DNA of 64,000 nt from Epiperipatus broadwayi (taxonomy: Eukaryota; Onychophora; Udeonychophora; Euonychophora; Peripatidae). A program made the translations under genes and the position numbers. Location: the NCBI GenBank assembly GCA_028023455.1, contig JAQFVV010013059.1:124001-188000 (forward strand), in the 5' to 3' direction. This document shows positions 10,290 through 22,900 of this stretch, one piece after another; the stretch's first letter is position 1; each line of letters starts with the position of its first letter. The notes below the pieces were generated by a model. It made no database searches and had not been told where the DNA came from. It saw only the letters and a program-made list of their open reading frames with translations.

Positions 10290-12430
10290 CTTTTTCCTAA
10301 GAGTAAAGTTGATTAGTGGTTTCCATACATTATGTATAGTCACACTAGGTTGGCTTATGGGATTTTTTGCCATTATAATGTGGGCAGCTTTTTTAAATTT
10401 TTTTCTTTTTACCTTTTCTTCTCTATCCAATATTTTTGTAATTTCCCAATTGAATGTATTTTCATTGGTATATACATGGTCTGCTACTTAGACACATCTG
10501 TTTTCTCTCTTCTAATCATCAGTTTATGTTCTTGAAAATGCTTTTCAATGGGATGGCTGGTCTCACCAATATATGTTCTTCCATATTCGAATGGTATTCC
10601 ATAGAAGTTTAGGTTTTGTAGATGTTAAAATTCCTCGAAGTGTGGTATGGGTCTGGAAAGCTGTTCTGATGTTATACTGATTGCAGATTTTTCTTAATTT
10701 GTCTATTAGTTTTGGAATGTATGGATACACTACAGTACCAATAATTATCTTTTCTCTTGATGGTTCTTTTTTCTGTCTGTTTAACATTTTTTTAATAACA
10801 TATGATGGATAACCATTTTTCATAAGAGTTTGTTCTATACAGATGTTTTCTTTTTCCAAATTGCCAGTTTCTGAATAAACTTCTTTTGCTCTGTTCCACA
10901 GTGATAGTATAATTCCATGTTTTGTAATTCTGGTGTGATTGAATGTATAGGCTAGATATTTTCCTGTATGTGTATAGAGTCTTGTCACAAAAACATCTAA
11001 GAATGCCAATTTTTGTTCTTGTTCTGATTCTATTTTGAATTTGATTGTAGGGGATATATTGCTGATGTGTGTCTAGAAATTTTGTAGCAATGCTTCATCA
11101 TGTGGCCATACAACAAATGTATTATCCACATAGCAAAGCCAAACTTTAGGTGGATATGGAGTAGTTTTTATGTCTGTGATTTCAAATTCTTCCATGTAAA
11201 TATTACTAATCAGGGCAGACAATGTTTGAGCCCATAGTCATTCCTTGGAAGAATTTTGTTATATTGAAAGTGGGTTGTTTTTATACAGAAGGTTAATAGT
11301 TCCATTATGCTATCAATAGGAAGAGTTGTTCTGGTTTGTAAACTATTATCATCATTTAATCTTTTCCTTACAATAGACAATGCTTTTTCACATGGTTAAT
11401 TCATGAATAAACTTTCCAAAGCAAAGCTTACTAATAAGTCAGTTCTTTCAATTTTCATGTTTTTGATTAATTCTACAAAGTGTCTAGAATTTCTGACAAA
11501 GGACTGGGTCTTGTATGCCAAAGGATTTAAAACTTTGAGAAAAAATCTTGCCAAATTATGGCAAGGTGAATCTCTAGAACTAACAACAGGTCTTAATGGA
11601 ACATGATTCTTATGGATTTTAGGTAGACCATAAAGATGAGGAATTTTGCTGAAATATTATGTTATTTTACTCTTTTCTGAATCAGTGAAGTACTTGTGAT
11701 GCTTTCTGAGTAATGCTTGTAACTTTGTTTCCATACTTGGTATTGGATCTTTTGTTACTCTTTTATATTGGCCTGCTATGAGGAGTTCTTGTATTTTGTT
11801 GTCGTAATCAGTTGTATCCATTACAACTGTTGCATTGCCTTTGTCAGCAGGGAGAATAATTATAGATTTATCTGCTTTGAGAGATTTAATTGCTTTTTTC
11901 TCCCCATAGGATATGTTTGACTTCAATTTTTGTTGCTTGTCAAGTGGTCTTTTTATTCTCCAGCATAATTCTGCTTTCTTCTAAAGGCAATTTTTGAGTG
12001 ACTTCCTCAGTGGCTGCCATTATATCTAATAAAAAGATATTAGATGGTGTTAGGCAAAGTTTAATCCTCTTTCAAGAACAGAAATTTCAGTATCTGTTAG
12101 ATGTTTATAACTTAGATTTTTAACAGATGAAGCTGTTACATTGCTTGATTAATTATGATTTTTGATATGCCAATATAGGTTACCAAGTTTCTTCTTTCGA
12201 CATTCTTTTATTTTTCCATATAATGTAGAATATAATTTTCTTACTGCTTGAGAAACTCTCATGTAGTCATTCTCAGTAAGTTTATTTTTTAGAAGACATT
12301 CTACATTATTAATTGAATGCAATGTTTGATACTTAGAAAACATTTGAGCATTTGTTCTTTCTCTTAACAGAGCTTCACTTGCTCTCTGAGTAATTTTCTC
12401 AGCTCTCTTGAGAGTGAATTGGAGATTTTA
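10290..12430 (-). pseudogene. Penelope-like element: reverse transcriptase plus GIY-YIG endonuclease, decayed
   Basis: Reading 5' to 3' on the minus strand: an N-terminal region (12343-12149) rich in Lys and Leu; the diagnostic block LPADKGNATVVMDTTDYDNK in an open frame at 11926-11657; then RT segments across stops and frameshifts, including PHLYGLPKIHKNHVPLRP-like (about 11640-11590) and YVDNTFVVWPH (about 11145-11110). The catalytic YVDD is here YVDN. An open frame at 11009-10563 carries KLAFLDVFVTR-like, NRAKEVYSETGN and PYIPKLIDKLRKIC. The GIY-YIG-type domain follows (YGIPFEYGRTYIGETSHPIE, about 10610-10540). The domain order matches Penelope-like retroelements. Internal stops and the altered active site show it is dead. 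Confidence 0.9.
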
Positions 12431-12566
12431 GTTGCAAACCTTTAAGAATTACCCCTTTAGATTTACATAAGAAAGTTAAATAATTTTCTACTTTGGCCAG
12501 ATTTAGACATAGTTTTTCATAATGTCTAAAGTTTGATATAGTATCTGATCCATACTAAATACTTAG

Positions 12567-12740
12567 TGTTTTCCTGAAGGTTTGTGATTATGGTGTTCAA
12601 GCTGTATTTTTATATTGGATTGTTTCCATCATCTAATATGTGTGTTGAATGTATTTATAAATGTTTAATTTTTAATTAAATATTCCAAATAGATATTTTT
12701 CTCTCCTCTTCTTCAGGTGTTGCTGGCCTTAGTCAGTGAG
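12567..12740 (-). repeat. Penelope-flanking direct repeat (right)
   Basis: Matches the left direct repeat (TTTTCCTGAAGGTTTGTGAT and the TATATTGGA, CATCATCTAATATG words), without the 42-base expansion. It runs directly into an HH-A right half at about 12733. Confidence 0.6.
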
Positions 12741-12998
12741 GAACCTTGGATCTGAGAGCACTGCACCTAGATCTTAGGATCTAATGCAACCCTCCAGCAC
12801 CCACCTTTTATCTCTAATTAACTGGAACTAGTCTGGGGATATTGGATGAGTAGGCACTAGATAGGGATTTTATGTGCAAACCTTCTGGCATCCATTGATT
12901 ACTCTGATTGGCACAGGGTGGCACTACTGTATGGAGAGTTTTGCCTTGTTTAATAACAATTATGTGCTAGTATAAGAGATAGTGATCATGTGACATTA
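12733..12998 (+). mobile_element. Foldback element HH-A, right part
   Basis: Contains CTTGGATCTGAGAGCACTGC, GTAGGCACTAGATAGGG, GGCACTACTGTATGGAGAG and the right terminus GTGATCATGTGACA. The ribozyme core is deleted. Confidence 0.6.
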
Positions 12999-12999
12999 T

Positions 13000-14299
13000 T
13001 TAAATAATAGTAACAAAATTTTATTTTACAAACATAATATTTCCATTGGCTCAGTTATTAAGAAGTTTTTTGGAAGTGTAAGGATGTGAATTTAATAAGT
13101 TCTAAAAAGTAATGATGTTTTTCATTGTTAATTAAAAAATAAGAACATATCAATAGAAACATAAAATGTGAACATCTAACAGAAACACAGTCAGGGTGAT
13201 TTAATATAAAAGTATTTTAATAAGGAAATCATTGTTTATGTATAATATCTTAAAATCAATTGTGGATATATATATATATATGTTGAGACAGTTATGTGTC
13301 TCATGGCATACAAAAACAGCAGTGTGTGTGAATATATACATATAAAGTTAAAAGAAAAAGTAGAAATAAACACAAACAAAATTTTATGCAAATATTTTCT
13401 ATATTACACTGGAATTACAGTTGAAGAGTTAAATAATAATTTTGAATTAAAAAAATATAAATTAAACATGTAAAAAGGCCTATTTAATGTTTTACTCTGA
13501 TTTTGACAATTAAAACAAGCATGTTTTTATGTTGTAATATATATATACTAGTAATTATAAAATTCCACTATTGATTTTAATTAGATTAATATTTTTTTTC
13601 AATTAAAACTTGTATAATATATTTTGATAAAAATCATACACATATGTTGTTGAAAGGATTAAGAAGTAAGTACTTTTAGATAAAAATTTGGTATTTAATT
13701 AAGGTGAATTAAAAAAAGTCATTAACTTTTTTTCAATCAAGATAAAGAAAATATTTAAATACTGTTTTTTTAAATTCCATGATACAGTATAAAAAGATTG
13801 ATTTGAATCATTCAAAAGACAACAGTTTTACAGTATATTATTATGACATCATATCTGAAGGCAAAAGATAGTGCATCTAGTTGCTTCTGCTAGTATTATT
13901 GTAGTAGAGTTTGAATTTACTTGGAAGCAAGAATATGCTTTTTGTGTTTCATGGCCCATATGTGTACTATATGGTCTGCATGAAGTCTATCAAATTATAG
14001 AGATTGAATGGAGATGACTGAATGTCAACATTTATCAGCTTTATACCTTTCCTGAAGATGTCAATTAATCAGTCTATTGCTTTACATTGAACCAGCTTAC
14101 CAAGAGATTAAATTGGCTTGTGAAAAATTACCTTATTATATGATTTTTATGTATGCTTCTTTATCTATGTGCAGAGAAGCACAGATAAAATATTGTATCA
14201 TATATATCAAGCACTGACAGAAGAAATTGGCTGGTGAGTCAAATATTTGTAGAAAATGATTATTTTAAATACTTGACTGTAGTCAAATATTTAAATTAT
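13000..14299. other. Unassigned AT-rich DNA
   Basis: Only short TA runs (13267-13282) and long A/T-rich stretches. No coding segment or known repeat was recognised. Confidence 0.5.
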
Positions 14300-14546
14300 A
14301 AGATTTAAGAGTAAGTTACAACTTACATGTTATGCAAACAAGTGAAGCTCAATATTAAGAGAATTATCAGGCGGAGCACTTTCAGGAATCTTTAGTTCCC
14401 ATATTCATAGCCTAGTTTAATAGTGTTGGCTCAGCCTGATAATTTTCTTAATATTGAATTTCACTTGTTTGCATAATGCACAGATTGTAACTTACTGCTC
14501 GAAGGTAAAGTAGAAACAAGGATTTTATTTCAAGATTTAAGAGTAA
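14300..14546. mobile_element. Palindromic element with 15-bp target duplication
   Basis: AAGATTTAAGAGTAA occurs exactly at 14300-14314 and 14532-14546. Between them, GTTACAACTTACATG to CATATTCATAG and GCTCAGCCTGATAATT to GTAACTTAC form inverted arms of about 70 bases. The arm shares words with the palindrome at 1757-1953. A 15-base duplication suits target-primed retroposition better than most DNA transposons, yet the body is a palindrome. Confidence 0.6.
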
Positions 14547-14549
14547 ATA

Positions 14550-16020
14550 ACTTTTGTCTAAATTATTCAACTGAAACTAGAATAATAAAAATAAATGACA
14601 TTTACATTTTTATTGTATTAAAAAACAACTCAAAATCTTTTTTTTTTTAGAAATATTTTGCTACAAAAACCTGAGTTTTAAATGTACTTTCCAAATTAGA
14701 TCTCATGATAAAGCTTTTCTTTTAAAAACAACAATTTTTGCTTACCATTAGAAATAATGAATTAATTAATAACTTTGATTTGTAAGGGGATAATATTAAT
14801 ATGCACATACATGTAGCTTATGTATATTTTCAACATTGAGTTAATTTTATTGTAAAAATATATGGATTTAAGAAGTTTATTTTTTTATAAATGCCCACGC
14901 ATGCACACGAATTTGAATAGGTATTCATATATATTAAAATACAGTCATCAAACACATATGTATTAAAATTGATTATTATATATTATACAAATGAATTTTT
15001 ATTATTTGTTTGATATTAATTTTAAATTATTATATAGCACATCTGGGTGCTTATATATGAGTTTGTTTTATGTAATCGTACTGAGATATATGTAAATTAT
15101 AATGTAATAGCATCTTTTTGTATTATTTTAATCAAAATCAGAATGCTGAATTTATATTTATAGTGTATTTAGCAGACCTAAATTTTATTTTATTGTTATT
15201 ATTCCTAATAAATTAATTTATATTTCATAAGTTATGCCAGTGAATTCATTTAATCATAGAATAGGCTTAAAATATTATGTGTTGGTATTATCTTTTGTTC
15301 ATGATAATAGTTATGGAGATCTTGTTTTCTGAGCTTGATTCATGCATAATAATCAGTTATATGATTTAGGGATTATGGTCAGTGTTATGGACATGCAGTT
15401 GATGACAATTTCATTACTTCTCTCATGCTGTATATCACAAAGGTATATCCTTTAAAGTTCATCCATATACTACATTTCATTTTAGCATCAATTATAAATT
15501 AAGTTTATAGTTAGCCAGTAATCCCCACCTTTATTAAAATAAAATTTTTATATCTTAAATTTAAAAGCCAAAGAACAGTCTAAAAAGATTCATATTGCAT
15601 CAACAGAGTCCTTCAAATCTTTTGAAATTTCATTAGTACTCTAACTTTTTCTATTATAAAGGTTTTCTTTGTAAACTTTTTTGTATTTTTAATCTTAGCA
15701 GCATTTTATGTCTCCCAGCTATAATTCCTTATTTTTATTTTGCTATTAACATCGTTTATTATATTTCTATTTAATTTTATATATCTCTCTTGTTTACCAT
15801 TTTTACTCCAATTCTAAATGCTCTTCCTTATTATTTCATTTCATGAAGAGAAATTTTAATTGAGTTTAGTAGTGCTACTAGGACGAAAAAAGAGGAGTGG
15901 ATTTTACTAAAAATAAATTTCTTGCCCACTTAAATTTACTGTAAATAAATATTTCATATTTATGATATAAATAGATTGTAATAATTATATTTATAAAATG
16001 CATATTCGTTACTTTAAAGT
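14550..16020. other. Unassigned AT-rich DNA
   Basis: Intron or intergenic-like sequence. No coding frame, RNA gene or repeat family was recognised. Confidence 0.5.
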
Positions 16021-16023
16021 AAT

Positions 16024-16200
16024 ATATATTAAGGCTACAACCTTAAAACTATGTCTGTGAAAAAATGACAGTAGGGATCTCTGCAAATCCTTAACACAAG
16101 ATTTATTTAAATAAATTAATCTTTTAAATAAATCTTGTGTTAAAGATTTGCAGAGGTCCCTATTGTTATTTTTTCAGGCACATAGTTTTAATGATATAAA
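16024..16200. mobile_element. Palindromic MITE-like element (family P3), copy 1
   Basis: The arm AAGGCTACAACCTTAAAAC to CAAATCCTTAACACAAG and its inverted copy ending at about 16200 enclose an AT-rich centre (TTTAAATAAATTAATC). The words AAGGCTNNAACCT and AGGGATCTCTGCAAATC recur at 20041-20115 (one arm only) and 27761-27886 (both arms). There is no coding content. Confidence 0.65.
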
Positions 16201-17324
16201 TTGATGTAGAAAATAAAAACGAAACTTACCACTAACATAGTATAAATTTTAAACAATTTTGAAAATATAAGTTACAACTATGAAAACTAAACAAAAATAT
16301 CACTTGAAATTTAAAAAAGTTGCTAAATCAAAAATATGAAAATTTTGAAATTGTAAGTTAATTTAAGGGCAAAAATTATTTTAATATATTATACCATATG
16401 TGCAACAACCATTGAATTAGAGATCGTATTTAAGATTTACTGCAAGGCCTTCGAGTTTTAACATATTTCAAAATATATTCAGGTCGGGCATGGCTTTTAA
16501 AGATGAGATTTGTCGCCATTTTATAAATCTAATGAGTAGTTCTTGTTAATTCAATTTGAAGTTAAAATGTAAGTTTAGAAATAGTAATTAATTTATAATA
16601 AATATCATTATTTGTTTATTTGAAATGAAGAATGAAAGTATGCACCATTTACTAACTCAACTAACATAAGCTTAACTTTGTATATGTAAAGTATATTAAG
16701 TCCTGAGATGTGCTTGAACGTGTGTGCACGTATTACGCGAGCAAAATTATTAATGTTATTACGGTTACAATATTTATTTTTAACACTGTAAATATGATAC
16801 TAAATGAGCAAAAACATTATGTGGAGAAAACAAAGATATTTGCATATATCTTTACAATTTTTTAAAATATAAAATTTTAATTACAATTTTTGTTTAACTT
16901 GTGAGTAATTATTCAAATTTTATAATATATATATATGTCTGAAAAAACATTTTTATTGAATCTAAAACAATGTAAAAGTCTTGCCTTTTTTAAAAAATAA
17001 AAAAAATTGTCTATTTACATGATAAAAGATGCCAGTCAGTTTTGTCCTCCTGTTAAATGTTTTCTCAAAGTATATTTAGCCATGGTAACTAGTTTAATAT
17101 CTTGAGTGCCGCCAACTTTTTCACAACTATACTTTTGTATTCGCTGATATTCCTGAGGCAAGCCGTGTAATTTTTATTGTAAAAGCTTTTGGACAATCTA
17201 TGTACTTTATTATATACATCCACTAGCGTAGCTAGGGGTTAAGAAACTGTTTTTATTCTTTTTTTTAATGAGAAACACTAAAAATTGTTAATAAGAGATA
17301 ACTTCTTATTGCTTTTGTTATTAG
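16201..17324. other. Unassigned AT-rich DNA upstream of candidate exon
   Basis: No coding content was seen. The last 25 bases before 17325 are pyrimidine-rich and end TTAG, forming the acceptor of the exon below. Confidence 0.5.
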
Positions 17325-17503
17325 AGAGAGAGGAGGAAGAGACTGGAGCAGTTACCTGGAAAATTCTCCTGATAATAACACTCAAGATGATTTTCTCCAA
17401 GAGGATGATTCTCAATGTTTAACCTCATCAGGTGAAGAATCGGAAGCCGAATATGATGATGTTTGGGTTAAAAATGAGCACCCCTGCATTATTACAGTAG
17501 CAT
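17325..17503 (+). CDS. Candidate internal coding exon of an unidentified host gene
   Basis: A 179-base segment lies between a pyrimidine-rich acceptor (CTTTTGTTATTAG, ending 17324) and a strong donor (CAT|GTGAGT at 17504). One frame stays open throughout: 1 base, 59 codons, 1 base. The peptide is hydrophilic and acidic, with DDFLQEDDSQCLTSSGEESE followed by AEYDDVWVKNEHPC and a short hydrophobic end (IITVA). GC content and codon use stand out from the flanks. The acidic serine cluster resembles a casein-kinase-2-type disordered segment. I do not recognise the protein. The phase (1 at the donor) does not join in frame to the segment at 34945, so any gene needs other exons. Confidence 0.55.
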
Positions 17504-17509
17504 GTGAGT

Positions 17510-18690
17510 TTGTATTATCTTTTATTTGTTAGATTATATTAGTTAAACAAATTTAATATAAAAATAGAAATGAGAAAAAAAATTTCCTTTATTTTTTTTT
17601 TTAAAAAGATTTATGAATACGTTTTTTTTACTTATTATAAAAGTATGCAAATTTATTTTTTATGTATTCTTTGACACACATTGTATGAGTTTGATATATA
17701 TTATCGTCAAATAATAGTCTTATTCTTGATAAGTGGATAATTTCTACGTCTCTATATTTTTGCCTAAGTATTTTAATATTTTTTGTAATAATTATTTAGT
17801 GCCGTAATTAATTGTAGCTTGTATTTATTAATATGTTTACTGTATGTGTATATATGTATTTAATATTTTTTTCTAGTTTTTATCAGTATATGTAATCTGT
17901 ATCATAACCGTCTACTAGTAAGCATACACACATATTTATATTTGCACTGATAGTTGTTTTTGATATGATTGAGATAAAAGAGGCAATAACAATAATTGAA
18001 AAAATTGAATATATATATGTATAATAATTACAAACTTAATTAATATTAAGAAATTGTATAATACCGTATGATAGCTAAAGTGAAAAATAAACTACAATAA
18101 ATTGAGAATAAATAGAAAAAAGAAAACTTTAAACTGTGAACCTTCTTCAAAATTGCAAAAAAGTTAATAATTCAATATTTTTGAAATTCTGAAGATGATC
18201 AGTTAATTGATTGAAAATTTCAGAGTTTCTTCTATTGTACTGTTTTGTTGTTTAAATTTTTTTTTTACTTCCTATATAAAAACTATATTTTTGAGTAACT
18301 GACAATAATATTGGTAATAATAAATGATAAAATAACTTTAAAAAAAAGACAAGGTAGTTCTTATATTGATCCAAGATTAGTTTTTAATTAAGAGTTAAAA
18401 CTAAAGCTAAACATTCATCATAATACCTGGTTAGTCAAAAATTACTTTACTGTGATAATAATATTTTTTTTTTTATTTAATTTTTTTACTTTACCATAAT
18501 ATAAATTAGATGCAAGATGGTGTATCACCTCATTATTATTGAAATGTATGAGATTCTGTGAATCACTTTCGACACAAAGATTGGTAGGAATACTGTTGAT
18601 TGACCACTAGGTCATCTGAACTAACCATAAGCAACTTTTGGTCCACCATTTATAGAATCATTTTGTTGTAATTTGTAATTTATTTTTTAC
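17510..18690. other. Unassigned AT-rich DNA, possibly intron
   Basis: Downstream of the candidate exon. Poly-A/T rich, with no further exon or repeat recognised. Confidence 0.4.
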
Positions 18691-18695
18691 TATTA

Positions 18696-19037
<342 letters not shown>

Positions 19038-19038
19038 T

Positions 19039-19130
19039 GGTTGGCACAAAGTGGCACTATTGTATGGAGAGTTTTGCCTGTTTAATAACAGTCATGCGCT
19101 AGCATAAAAGATGGTGATCATGTGATGTTA
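19039..19130 (+). mobile_element. HH-A right end fragment
   Basis: GGCACTATTGTATGGAGAG, then TTTGCCTGTTTAATAACAG, and the terminus GGTGATCATGTGATG. It directly follows the HH-B copy. No ribozyme segment is present. Confidence 0.65.
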
Positions 19131-19739
19131 TATAGTGAATGACTGAAGGGAGCTTGAAAGACTGGTTCAAATTCCTTTTCATAACAATTAGCTTAAACAT
19201 ATTTACTATACTTGTATTTTAACATTAATATTAATATTAGTAAAAAAAAGAGTCACTGATTTCAAATATATTTGTGAAGTATATATCTGATTGTAGAACT
19301 GCTGCTAACATTCTGCAGAAATTAAAACTGAATATAAGAAAATATCTAAAATATGGAGTTTAACATAAAGAGGTTTAAATAATTTGGTAAATTTTTATTG
19401 ACACAGCAAAAAATTCTATTAGAAAATTAAGCCAATTTAGTGTGTACCGATTAAGATAAATGTAAAACTGACGAACTCCATTTTGTAATTTTTTGTACCA
19501 ATATGCTAACAATAAAATTATATAAATAAGTATCTTTTTTATATGTTTTCTGTCTAGTTTTTTTATTATGAATATATTATTATCATTATTACTCTCATCT
19601 TCATTAGAAGTCACTTTCAATCCAATATGGTCATTCTCTCTCTAGATGATATAATTGTAGAGAAAAGGAAGGATTTTGAAACAATAACACATTAACATTT
19701 ACACCATGGCCATTTTTAAAAGTCAATTTAATTAAAATT

Positions 19740-22100
19740 TTGAAATGCTGCTTTTTAACTTTCCTCTATAGTAAAGCATTTTTTATTAATTCTATTTTAT
19801 TTTTAGCCATATTTTTTCAATAATAACAATCAACTTTAAAGCATTTTGGAGATAATATTTAAAATGTAAATGGTTTCTACTTTTCCAAATAAAATCATGA
19901 TCATGTTACATGCAAATACTTATGTAGGAAGGTTTGTTCTGTTAATTTATTTCACATGCATAATCTAATGAAGATTTATCTTTATAGTAATAGATTAATT
20001 ATAAATTTATTTAAACACACATTGATTACATAAGTAATATTTACTAAGGCTGTAACCTCAGGAATGTGGGTGTGAAAATGTGATAGTAGGGACCTCTACA
20101 GATCTTAACCACAAGCTTATGCCTTGGAAGAAATTGATGAAATAACATTACATCTGGAAAGTTGAAGAACATACCATTTGGATTTATGATGTTTTCCAGC
20201 ACATTTTAAGAATACTTGCAATGCTTCCTTAAATAAAACTTTACCAGTACTTTTATAAAGATTTCTATGTCTCAGTTTTGTATAATAAATTAAGTGAAGT
20301 AGTATAAAAATGTCAGTTGTGGTAAGTAATATCAATGATCAAATATCCTATATACCATAGCAACACTTTCTGATCTGTGTTGCACTTTAAAATCCAAATC
20401 TATATTTTACCTAAAAAGATACCGAGATAGATATTTTCTTTGTTTTGTATTCTTATTTTGTTTTGTATTCTTAAGTTAATAAACAAAAAATTAGAAATTG
20501 CTAAAGAATTTTATTTGATTGACTAATAAAGAACTTGGATTTTTTGGAATTAATTTCTAATTCAAAGTCTTTATATGCTAAATTCAAAACATTGATAATG
20601 TTATGTAGATAATTTTTGAACTGGGAAAAAAATCATCTGCATATGGAAATCAATTCTCAGAGGAGTTCTCTTTCTACTGTGCCAGAGCCATCTATTGTAA
20701 GTATTAGTACACAGAAGCTGGTACAATGCTGTAATATCTCTATCCCTAGACCAGTTTCTGATTTTTAAGTAGATTGCTCTAGCATAGAATGAAGATAACT
20801 GTTCTGGGAAGCATATAAGGAAGTACACGAGAATGCCATGTGATATTGTTGTTGGTATGTAAAGCAATTCAAACTACAAACTCACTTATTAAACTTGTAT
20901 TGAATTTTAATACCTGATTCATGAGCCACCTATTTATTGTTTCAAAGACCTCTAACAATAAAATTGAAAACAATGTTTGAGGTAGTAAACATTATTGTTG
21001 AACAATTTTTCATTTCAAATACTGTAGACTTTTTATCACAATAATAATGTTTTATCTTACACTATTACATTGCAGCCATATTTCAAACAGTTCCATAAAA
21101 TTCTGTAAATACATGGACCAAATCAATAGAACCAATATATGAATCATGCCTTTGATGATGACATCTCTTTTCCATTCATATGTAAACAAAAATGTGATTT
21201 TAGTATTTCTTGATTCTCTTAAACTACACTGACCATTAGTAACTATTCATTTATGATTCAAATAATATATTCAATAAAAGGTTTGAATATGTTTTGCTGT
21301 AATCAATAATGGCAATATTTGTAATAATTAATGCAGTTTTTTTCAATCTTTTTTTTGTATATATTTGGACAATAGAAACATTCTTAAGATCAGATAGGAT
21401 AGTTCTATAGATCCATCTGTTCTTTAGAAAAATCAATAGTTTTGAAGCTAACATATAACTATCTCTCCTAATCTAACGCTTTTCTATTTTTTAAGGTTAC
21501 AAAGAGTTGTTTATGATGCATGTCTCTGTCTAAATATAAATAAGTACATAAAATATATCTTTAATAAAATCAGTCATATAAATTCTTTTATTATTATTCA
21601 AAAGATGATCAGAGTATTCTCTCTATCTGGGTGAAATATCAGCAATAATTGTATAAAAGATTCTGCCAAATAATTATTTAATGAAATTATGATAATATAT
21701 TTCAGATCTTGCATAATACTTTTAATACATTAAAAAGATATAAAGTGACTCTGATGAACAAATAACTATATCATACTTGTGGTTTTTTAATATTTTTGTC
21801 TATAAATGAACTTTTACCTTTAATTCTCTATATGGCATATGAATCTTAATACTCATTTTGTTATTCAGATAATCAGAGAATGCCACTTTTTTTTTTTTTA
21901 TCATACTAATAATACAATCATTATCAAAGAACCAGTCAGGGTTCTTTTTTTTTTAGTGAACTGAATACCAAATTTATTCCATAATATTCTCTAATAAAAT
22001 TCCATAAAACTTTTAAGTTGACAGTTAAAATCTAGTTGCAAAAACACTTATTTCTAAGATAAATGTTTTAACTTCCTACTAATATGTTGGCCTGCTAATC
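19740..22100 (-). pseudogene. LINE remnant (family A), 5' to C-terminal parts, decayed
   Basis: On the minus strand the order is: KNPDWFFDNDCIISM (about 21940-21895, linker before RT); DLKNVSIVQIYTKK and a NHRGISLLS-like block within an open frame at 21454-21251; an ADD word with the trailing IKTLNKLIPKNPS-like block (about 20640-20540); and at 19740-20000 a segment matching the post-RT region of the copy at 5690. It is interrupted by a MITE arm (20035-20115) and by unassigned sequence (20640-20870). Stops and frameshifts are numerous. Confidence 0.6.
20035..20115 (+). mobile_element. MITE-like family P3, single arm
   Basis: TTACTAAGGCTGTAACCTCA through AGGGACCTCTACAGATC matches one arm of the palindromes at 16024 and 27761. 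The second arm is missing. The 45 bases upstream also match those before the 27761 copy, so the family may extend beyond the palindrome. Confidence 0.6.
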
Positions 22101-22259
22101 TGTGATAATTTCACAATTGAGCTGCTGCCTGGAGTATAATTCAAAAGATGTTATTACTTTGAGCTTGGATTTATTTAAGTTTTGTTTGATTTGTTTTATC
22201 TAATCAAAGTATATGTGCTATTCAATTCATTTATTGTACAAAAATTTAATAATATGCCC

Positions 22260-22760
22260 ATATTTAGAGTGTAATGCAGTATATTATAGAGACTCTCAAG
22301 CTAATAGATCTACACAGATTGACCAGTACTCCTAATCTTTATAAGAGAGCAAAACAAGATCAGCAATGGAAATCAATTTTCCTGGAGGACGAGATTGTTA
22401 GATGAATCATGTTTTCTTCTTCTATTATTAAGACAATCTACACAGAAAAAGATGATCATAGGAGAAGGTTGAAAGAGACATGGGTTGTTGCAAGAGACCA
22501 AAATTGAATCAATAAGAAGGAATCTTGCATCTGTTTATCAAAAAAAGGAACATCTGACATTTATAATTTGCATTTCTCATTGAAATAATTTGCATATTTT
22601 ATAAATTATAATAGTCAGCCTGTTGTCCACATTGTTAGTAAATTAATTTTGCACTATGATTCTAGCAAGAAGTCACCAACTCAGTGTTATTAAGTCAGAA
22701 TATAAGATATTTGGTTAAAAAATACTTTTTCATAGTGGTTTGACTCAGCTCAAGTTTTTG
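22260..22760 (+). repeat. Dispersed repeat D1, copy 1
   Basis: Shares blocks in the same order with 25950-26420: GTTGTTGCAAGAGACC, ATAATTTGCATATTTTATAA, TTAATTTTGC and GTGGNTTGACTCAG. The copies are diverged, with no obvious coding frame; the family is not recognised. Confidence 0.6.
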
Positions 22761-22900
22761 GAGTATTTTATTAGGATATGAAAAGGGTGTAAAGTTAAAT
22801 AGTTATATTAATAGCAAATTTCTTTAAGGTTTTTTTTTCTAGCAAATTTCTATAAGGTTTTTTTTTCACTTTTTATTGTAGTATCAGTAACAAATTTTAT

